A stretch of 64,000 bases of DNA from Epiperipatus broadwayi (taxonomy: Eukaryota > Onychophora > Udeonychophora > Euonychophora > Peripatidae), in NCBI GenBank assembly GCA_028023455.1, contig JAQFVV010000112.1, positions 622,001-686,000 on the forward strand. The letters run 5' to 3'. The notes under the pieces are model-generated. The model searched no databases. It saw only the letters and a program-made list of their open reading frames with translations, and was not told the DNA's origin. Positions 57,881-64,000 of the stretch are shown piece after piece (the first letter of the stretch is position 1; each line of letters begins with the position of its first letter). The position numbers and the translations under genes are program-made.

Positions 57881-59282
57881 GTGAGAAAATATTTTCTCTT
57901 TTAAAATAAGATTTGACTGTTTTTTCACCTTTCATGATGAACATAAATCATCTGAAATGAACTTGCATGTTACATAAGATTTAAAAAAATAAATGGGATT
58001 TATATGAAAATTAAATAATTATTTTTAAAATCACAAGATTAAAATATCTTTCAATATTATTTCAAAATTAATCTGTTTAAAAAGAAACTGATAGTAAATT
58101 GGCCAATATTACAATCTGTTGAATATTTTCAAAATTGGATGTTTATCTATGTGTATGCATGCATGTATGTAGCTTTATATTTATGCATGTGTGTATAAAT
58201 GTAAGTGTATATATAAAACCTTTAATCACTTAACGTTGAGATTGTTGATAGTTTAGGTTGATTGTTATAGTATTTAAAAAACACTTTAGACAAATGAAAT
58301 TATTGGATTTTAAAAAATTAATATTTCGGTACATTGTTTGGTCTTTTTCAGGATCAGTAAATAATAAGAAATAGTAATTAGCTACTAAAGAAGAAAATAA
58401 CAATTACTGCTTTTCACAATTGATTGATATATTTTTTAATTTATGATTTAATTATTTTTGAATTATTTTAGTCACATATATGTGTATTGTTTGCTCAGAT
58501 ACTTTTTATGTATGCATAAAATAAAGGAAAATATTTATAAATTAAATTCCAAAATGAAAATTTAATTATTTCCAGATTTTAAATTATGTTAACTATTAGA
58601 ATGGGGTTTGCGTTACATTATTAAGTTGGCTATACAAATGGTGCTTACCCTGTATTGTTAATATTATTTCAATTAAAAAATAAACATACACATAAACCTC
58701 AAGCAGTTATTATTTTTCCACATGAATAATGTTTTTGTTTATTAAAAAATTAATATATTAATAATGTGAATTTTAAATTATATGAAAATCTCTTTTTAAA
58801 AAATGACAATTTAATGTGATAGAAGGGTATGCATTTTATCATTAAATTAATATTGTGGTCACAAAATGGTATTAGTAATCCAAGTCTTATTCACAAAATG
58901 GTATTAGTAATCCAAGTTCTATTTACTCCTGTGTTCACACACTGCATTAATGCTGCTTTCTTCAACTTATTTAATCTTTGTCTAATTTTTGTATAATCTG
59001 AGAACAATATTATTCATCAGTTTCATTTCCAGTCAGTTTCTATTGATAAAATATTAATCTAAAATACACAGAATTTTTTTAATTCAGCTTCTAAAAATTG
59101 AATAATTTTAGATTCAAATTGGTTAAAGGTAATGAAAAATTAAAAATAATGTTAATAACTGAAGAAAAATATTAAAAAAAAATATTTAAAAAATAGCCAG
59201 TGGTAAAACAAAAGAATTATATTTCAACCAATCCATGGTGTCATTATTCAGTCTGTAGCTGTCAACATAATTTACTTTTCTT
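57881..59282 (+). other. DGKQ: Start of the next DGK intron
   Basis: Donor GTGAGA at 57881. The intron continues past the window end. A short direct duplication (CACAAAATGGTATTAGTAAT.., about 32 bp, two copies) lies at about 58859-58922. Otherwise nothing recognised. Confidence 0.7.
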
Positions 59283-60800
59283 GAAGAGCTATCATTTCCC
59301 CAAGCTTATTTTACTTGTAATATTTAAAATTTTTCGAATCAAACTTTATATTTCAATAAAGTAATGTAAAATCTTATTTATGAATGTAAAAAATTATGAT
59401 ATATATAATTATTTACTTCAAAATATGAAAGCACACCACATTTTATTTTCAGTTCTGGCTTTTTCATTTAGAAATGCCTAATTATGGTCAGTAGCGATAC
59501 ATGTCTAGATTAGTGATCATTTCCCCAAGCTTATTTTTCTTGTAATATTTAAAATTTTCGAATCAAACTTCATATTTCGATAAAGTAATGTAAAATCTTT
59601 TTTTGTCTGAAGTTTTGTAATGATGGTATATTATAAGATGTGATATGTTGGACTATTTCCATCATTTAAGTGAATGTTGAAAGTATAGAAAATTTTAAAC
59701 TTTATTTAAACTTTTCAAATACAAACAACTTGTTAGTAATAACACAAATAGACAATACAGGTTAGTAATTACACAACGTTTTGAGTAGTATTATTCTCCA
59801 TTCTTCTTCAGGTGTTGCTGGCCTATATGCACAGTGACAATATTTGCTTAGAAGTTGAACTCGCACCTTTAGATTATTGTATATCTAATTTAAGGCAAAC
59901 TCTCTACCAACTGAGCTATTCTATCAAAGCCAGCTCAGTTGGTAGAGCGTTTGCCTTAAATTAGATATACAATAATCTAAAGGTGCGAGTTCAACTTCTA
60001 AGCAAATATTGTCACTGTGTATATAGGCCAGCAACACCTGAAGAAGTGTGGAGAATAATACTACTCGAAACGTTGTGTAATTACTAACCTGTATTGTCTA
60101 TTTGTGTTATTACTAACAAGTTGTTTGTATTTGAAAAGTTTAAATAAAGTTTAAAATTTTCTATACATTCAACATTCACTCATAAATGATGGAAATAGTC
60201 CAACATATCACATCTTATAATGTAAAATCTTATTTATGAATGTAAAAAATTATGATAGATATAATTATTTACTTCAAAATATGAAAGCATACCACATTTT
60301 ATTTTCAGTTCTGGCTTTGTCATTTAGAAACGCCTAATTACCATCAGCAGCGATACATGTCTAGATTAGTGATCATTTCCCCAAGCTTATTTTTCTTGTA
60401 ATATTTAAAATTTTTCAAATCAAACTTTATATTTCGATAAAGTAATGCAAAATCTTATTTATGAATGTAAAAAATTATGATATATATATTTATTTACTTC
60501 AAAATATGAACTCGTAGATTTTATTTTGATTTCTCACTTTCTCATTTAGTTACATCTATTATGCAAATTACAGTCGTTAGCATCAATCACTTGTCTTGAA
60601 CAATGATCACCATTCCCAAGCTTATTTTTCTTGTAAAATTTTTTGCGTCAAACTTTATATTTTGATAAAGTAATGTAAAATCTTATTTATGAATGTAAAA
60701 AATTATAATAAATGTATTTATTTATTTCAAAATCAATTACAAACGTGTAGAGCATTTTGTTTTGGTTTCTGATTTTGTCATTTAGAAATGCCTACTGTAC
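59283..60800. repeat. Tandem array of about 230-bp units, interrupted by an insertion
   Basis: About four units, starting near 59283, 59515, 60371 and 60606. Each contains CATTTCCCCAAGCTTATTTT, ATAAAGTAATGTAAAATCTT and CATTTAGAAATGCCTA. The second unit is split by the 618-bp snapback insertion at 59600-60217. The last unit is the most diverged. Confidence 0.85.
59600..60217. mobile_element. Snapback pair of tRNA-type SINEs with a 14-bp target duplication
   Basis: Arms 59631-59918 and 59932-60220 are nearly perfect reverse complements separated by 13 bases. The right arm starts with an A box (AGCTCAGTTGGTAGAGC, 59932-59948) and a B box (GGTGCGAGTTCAACTT, 59982-59997), as in tRNA-derived SINEs. 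The insertion is flanked by TAATGTAAAATCTT at 59586-59599 and 60218-60231, so the pair entered the tandem array as one unit. The heads meet at the centre; the tails point outward. Confidence 0.8.
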
Positions 60801-61214
60801 AATTTCCAGAGTTGGCAGGCATCCAATCAGAGAAAAGAGACACCAATACACAGCAAAGAAAATTGTTTTTGTTTTTTTTGTTTTTTCAAAATATAACGCC
60901 ATATGAGGACGTTTTTAGAATTAAAATTTTAAATTTCTAATTTTCTATAAAATAAGCCTAAAATAAAGAAATTGTGATCAAAATTGACCAAGAGGTGGTG
61001 CATGCTGTGTCCAAAATCTGTAAATAACATTATGAGCTATTAAAATAGCAACATGTGCTAATTGTATATACCACAGAAGGAGGTTAAAGCTAAATTAGTA
61101 ACACAAGCATTATGCAAATAAATTCAAATTACGGGAGACCAAATAGATACAAATAAATGCATTTTTTATCAATTTATTACATTTAACGTAATACAGAATT
61201 AATATTGCCTAGGA
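60801..61214. other. Intron sequence between tandem array and hAT element
   Basis: No recognisable gene. Contains a T-rich GTTTTTTTTG run near 60865. Confidence 0.5.
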
Positions 61215-63982
61215 CAGGGGTGGCGAACCTTTTTACGTGTATGTGCCAAAAATTTCCAAAAAGTATTTATTGAATGATTGGCATGCCATACAGTTATTAA
61301 ATCAAAATATAAACAATTTAATTTTTGGAGTTTTTTAAAAGTTTATAAAACAAAATAATAATAATAATAATTAAACAACAATTCTAAAAAAGCTAAATAA
61401 AAGTGAAAAATATTTATTTTGAAGAGTACATGTTGAATAAAATATAATAGTTAAAAATTAATAGTAATTAAAACAAAATTTTGGAAATAAACATAAAATA
61501 AATGTGAATAGACATTATTTAATGAAATTTTTGCTGTTGTACATTGTATGCCAAATGCTTTATATCTGGTTCACATTTTGTCAATTTTAATAATGTAGAT
61601 GCTGAACTAGATTCATCTGTCATTCTATTTCTGGAACTGTCTTTAATTAAACTCATTTTTGAAAACAATGATTCACATGCATATGTAGAGGAGAAAATTG
61701 ATAATATAGCAGTCGTTAATTTTTTTAAGCAATCAAATGTTTCAGAAATAGCATTCCAGGCAGTTAATAGTTCCTCTTCAGCATTCTTTTTACATATCTC
61801 CAATAATCAATCATTTTCCATTGTTTCTAATTCATTCCTCAAATCAACAAATTTGTGTTTCCATATAGAACTGGATTGAAAATTGACTAATTGCATTTCC
61901 ATATTTTCCTAATTAAGCCATTCAAAATTTTTCTAACTTGAGACTTCATTGATATTGTGTCTGGGTATAAAATAAATTTTGATGTTTTTAAAAATTGTCT
62001 GAACTGTGTAAATCTTAAAGAAAATTCATCAATTATCAATTGAATTACAGTACAAAAATCTTGCATCAACTTTACGTGATCTGATTTCTTGTGAGATTTT
62101 AAATCACTCAAGAACTTTTTTAGATTTGGAAAATATTTGAAGGTGTAAGAAATAACATCATGGTTGAATATTTGAATTTAACTTCTAATGCTTTGATCAA
62201 ATCAATAATGACAACAATTGTCTTATTATAATCTTGCAGTTTCATTTTTAATTCATTTAGATGTGAACACATATCAATAAAACATTAATTTCAAAAGCCA
62301 TTCAACATCCATTAATTCATTATATTTGTCAATGATTTTCTCATCGTAAAAACAATCTAATTGAATCTAAACACTCAATGAATCTTTGAAGAACTTTTCT
62401 TCAACTTAACCATTGGACATTGTAGTACATAAGTAAACCATTGTATGCTGAGTTCACCTCACTCAATAAATTTATAAAATAAATTGGTTAACTTAGTCAC
62501 AACAGTTCATAACACCATCCAGTGACTTAAAATTTACTTGGTGCATAATGCAATGAAAACCCAAAATTGAATGTTCAATACAGTTGAGTAAATAAACTAA
62601 CAAAACCATTTTCTTTTCCAGTCATACTTCGTGCATCATCGTTAGTTACTGATACAATGTTGACAACATCTATTTCTTTTTCAGTGAGTACATTTGAAAC
62701 TTCATTGCAAATATCTATTCCTTTTGTTGTTGTTACTAATGAGCTTAAACAGATCAATTCTTTGATATTATTTCCAACACAATAGTGAATAAAAATAGCC
62801 AGCAGGCTGATCCATCTATGTCTGTACTTTCATCAATGCAGAGAGAAATTAAACTAGATTTTATATCTCATTTTTGTTGGTAAGTTATTTTATTAGCCAT
62901 TTGCAGGACTCTTTCTTTAACTGTATTTCTAGCCAATGATAAATCTTTTATGCTCTGAATAATTTTTGCTTTGTTTTCAAAATCTTCAAAAAGAACTGGT
63001 GCACATTTCATTCAAGCTTCTTTCATATATTTTCCATCATTAAAAGGTTTCCTATATTTGGCAATTACATTTGAAATAAAAAAAACTAGCGGCAGTTATA
63101 TTTGAATGATTTTCAATAAATTTTATTAAGATGTTCATTGAATATTTATATTTTTAAATGCTTGGGCAATATATTCTTTTTGTTCATCTTTACTTTTTTC
63201 GCAGAGCAATTTATGATTGGTCTCGTAATGCCATTTTACTGATGATGTTCTCAATACAACTTCTGGAACATAAAACACATATTGCCTTGATACCTTTGTT
63301 GATCATTCCATACTCATTAGTCCACCAATTTTGAAATTTTCTATTGCTTAACAATTTTTGTTTTTTTTTTATTTTCACTAATCATATTAATATAATGGTA
63401 CAAATTATTTAAAATTAAATTTAAATGAGCTTTAATAATTTTATAGATCTAAGATTTATTATATATTTAAATATATTATTCTCTTTACATTACATTTTTA
63501 CAACAAAACTTCAAGCAAAAAAAAACGGTTGTTTACGCATTTCGTTCCTTTGTTCATGATTTTGATTATGTTAAAAAAATGAATGGTGTCAACATATTTA
63601 GGTAAAAAAAGATTAGGACAGAAAATAATTTTATTACTTTTATTTTACTTTGAAAAAATTACTTCAAAGAGTTATATTGGAATCATTTGACAGGTTGACT
63701 TAAAATATCATTCCCACCTATATATGTATAATTTTTTTTTTCAAATTTTGTAATTTATTGCTTCTAATCAGAATTCAATTGTAAATTGAATTCTAGTATA
63801 ATATTATATTTATTTATTTTATTTTTGGTTTACAGTAAATTTTTATTGGTACAGATTTTAGCAACAAAAAAATAATGAATAATTTAAAGCATAGAAAATT
63901 AGTATATGTAAATAGTTCACTTGCCAGTAAAAAATTCAAACATGCCATGTCTGGCACACATGTCATAGGTTCACCATCCCTG
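61215..63982 (-). mobile_element. hAT DNA transposon, complete ends but decayed transposase
   Basis: The left end CAGGGGTGGCGAACCTTTTT (61215) and the right end, read inward on the minus strand from 63982 (CAGGGATGGTGAACCTATGA), are terminal inverted repeats; both continue to a GTGCC block. They are flanked by 8-bp GCCTAGGA (61207-61214) and GTCTAGGA (63983-63990), a hAT-type target duplication with one mismatch. Length is 2768 bp. The transposase lies on the minus strand. Confidence 0.92.
61519..63390 (-). pseudogene. hAT transposase pseudogene (GTF2IRD2/ZBED5-like group)
   Basis: Pieces in order on the minus strand: a BED-type zinc-finger region near 63350-63200 (FQNWWTNEYGMI..ICVLC..VVLRTSSVKWHYETNHK, across frames); KYRKPFNDGKYMKEA and LSLARNTVKERVLQMANK near 63060-62900; SSLISLCIDESTDMDGSACW near 62860-62800, with the first catalytic-domain Asp region; NDDARSMTGKENGFVSLFTQ (62757-62575); and the C-terminal dimerisation domain (61803-61519: LSIFSSTYACESLFSKMSLI, RNRMTDE, LTKCEPDIKHL). 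Numerous frameshifts and stops disable it. A host copy of this lineage is known as a domesticated gene in vertebrates, but this one is a transposon remnant. Confidence 0.8.
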
Positions 63983-64000
63983 GTCTAGGATATATATATT

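Noticed and set aside
59932-60004. tRNA gene
   Set aside because: A and B boxes are present but the acceptor and anticodon stems do not close, and the segment continues into a SINE-type tail.
60038-60071. CTGAAGA...CGAAAC resembling the conserved core of a hammerhead ribozyme in the SINE arm
   Set aside because: The 21 bases between the two boxes do not form the required helix II directly next to them, and the opposite arm has CAAAAC in place of CGAAAC. A covariance-model search would be needed; I do not claim it.

Overview
This is metazoan, invertebrate-type genomic DNA: very AT-rich, with (TA)n(TG)n microsatellites, and about 1% of it is host coding sequence. The only host gene I can support is a plus-strand type V (theta-class) diacylglycerol kinase. 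Four consecutive exons (6819-7019, 31953-32108, 38092-38257, 57782-57880) splice in frame to encode most of the C-terminal DGK accessory domain. Their introns are about 24.9, 6.0 and 19.5 kb, and the gene runs off both ends of the window. The protein resembles protostome DGK-theta. Giant introns, TA/TG microsatellites and abundant Penelope-like, CR1-like, hAT and Ty3 elements suggest a mollusc, perhaps a cephalopod. That taxonomic guess is inference.

Everything else is intronic, mostly transposable elements. 1-5900: a minus-strand Ty3-type LTR element with a very long LTR and one 276-aa ORF that joins an acidic N-terminus to an integrase C-terminus. 7232-8540: a 5'-truncated LINE. 8970-15950: a Penelope-like element (PLE) cluster, made of one long minus copy with RT and GIY-YIG domains, one 3' fragment, and one inverted 3' fragment. 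Inside the long PLE sits a Ty3-type element (11270-13992) whose RT, RNase H and integrase are replaced by a coiled-coil segment, and whose ends are bounded by a 94-bp direct duplication. 16511-24360: a CR1-like LINE split into an esterase/endonuclease part and an RT part, with two copies of a 460-bp dispersed repeat. 25-31.9 kb: sparse sequence with possible LTR debris.

The third and fourth introns hold a set of foldback (inverted-repeat) elements (33.2, 35.4-36.3, 37.6-38.0, 41.7-42.0, 47.5, 56.1-56.8 kb), a Tigger/pogo fragment (39.7 kb), a second PLE lineage (40.7-41.0 kb), a TRIM-like LTR element with a 5-bp target duplication (43754-45561), and an LTR element with a gag ORF, a hairpin/peptide-repeat array and an integrase tail (51729-55635). 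After the last exon come a 230-bp tandem array split by a snapback pair of tRNA-type SINEs (59600-60217) and a complete but decayed hAT element (61215-63982) with terminal inverted repeats and an 8-bp target duplication.

The most unusual observations are the coiled-coil capture and its 94-bp flanking duplication, the fact that all four LTR elements lack reverse transcriptase while two keep gag-like plus integrase-tail parts, and the repeated-peptide array in the fourth element. All four LTR elements and the long PLE are antisense to the kinase gene.
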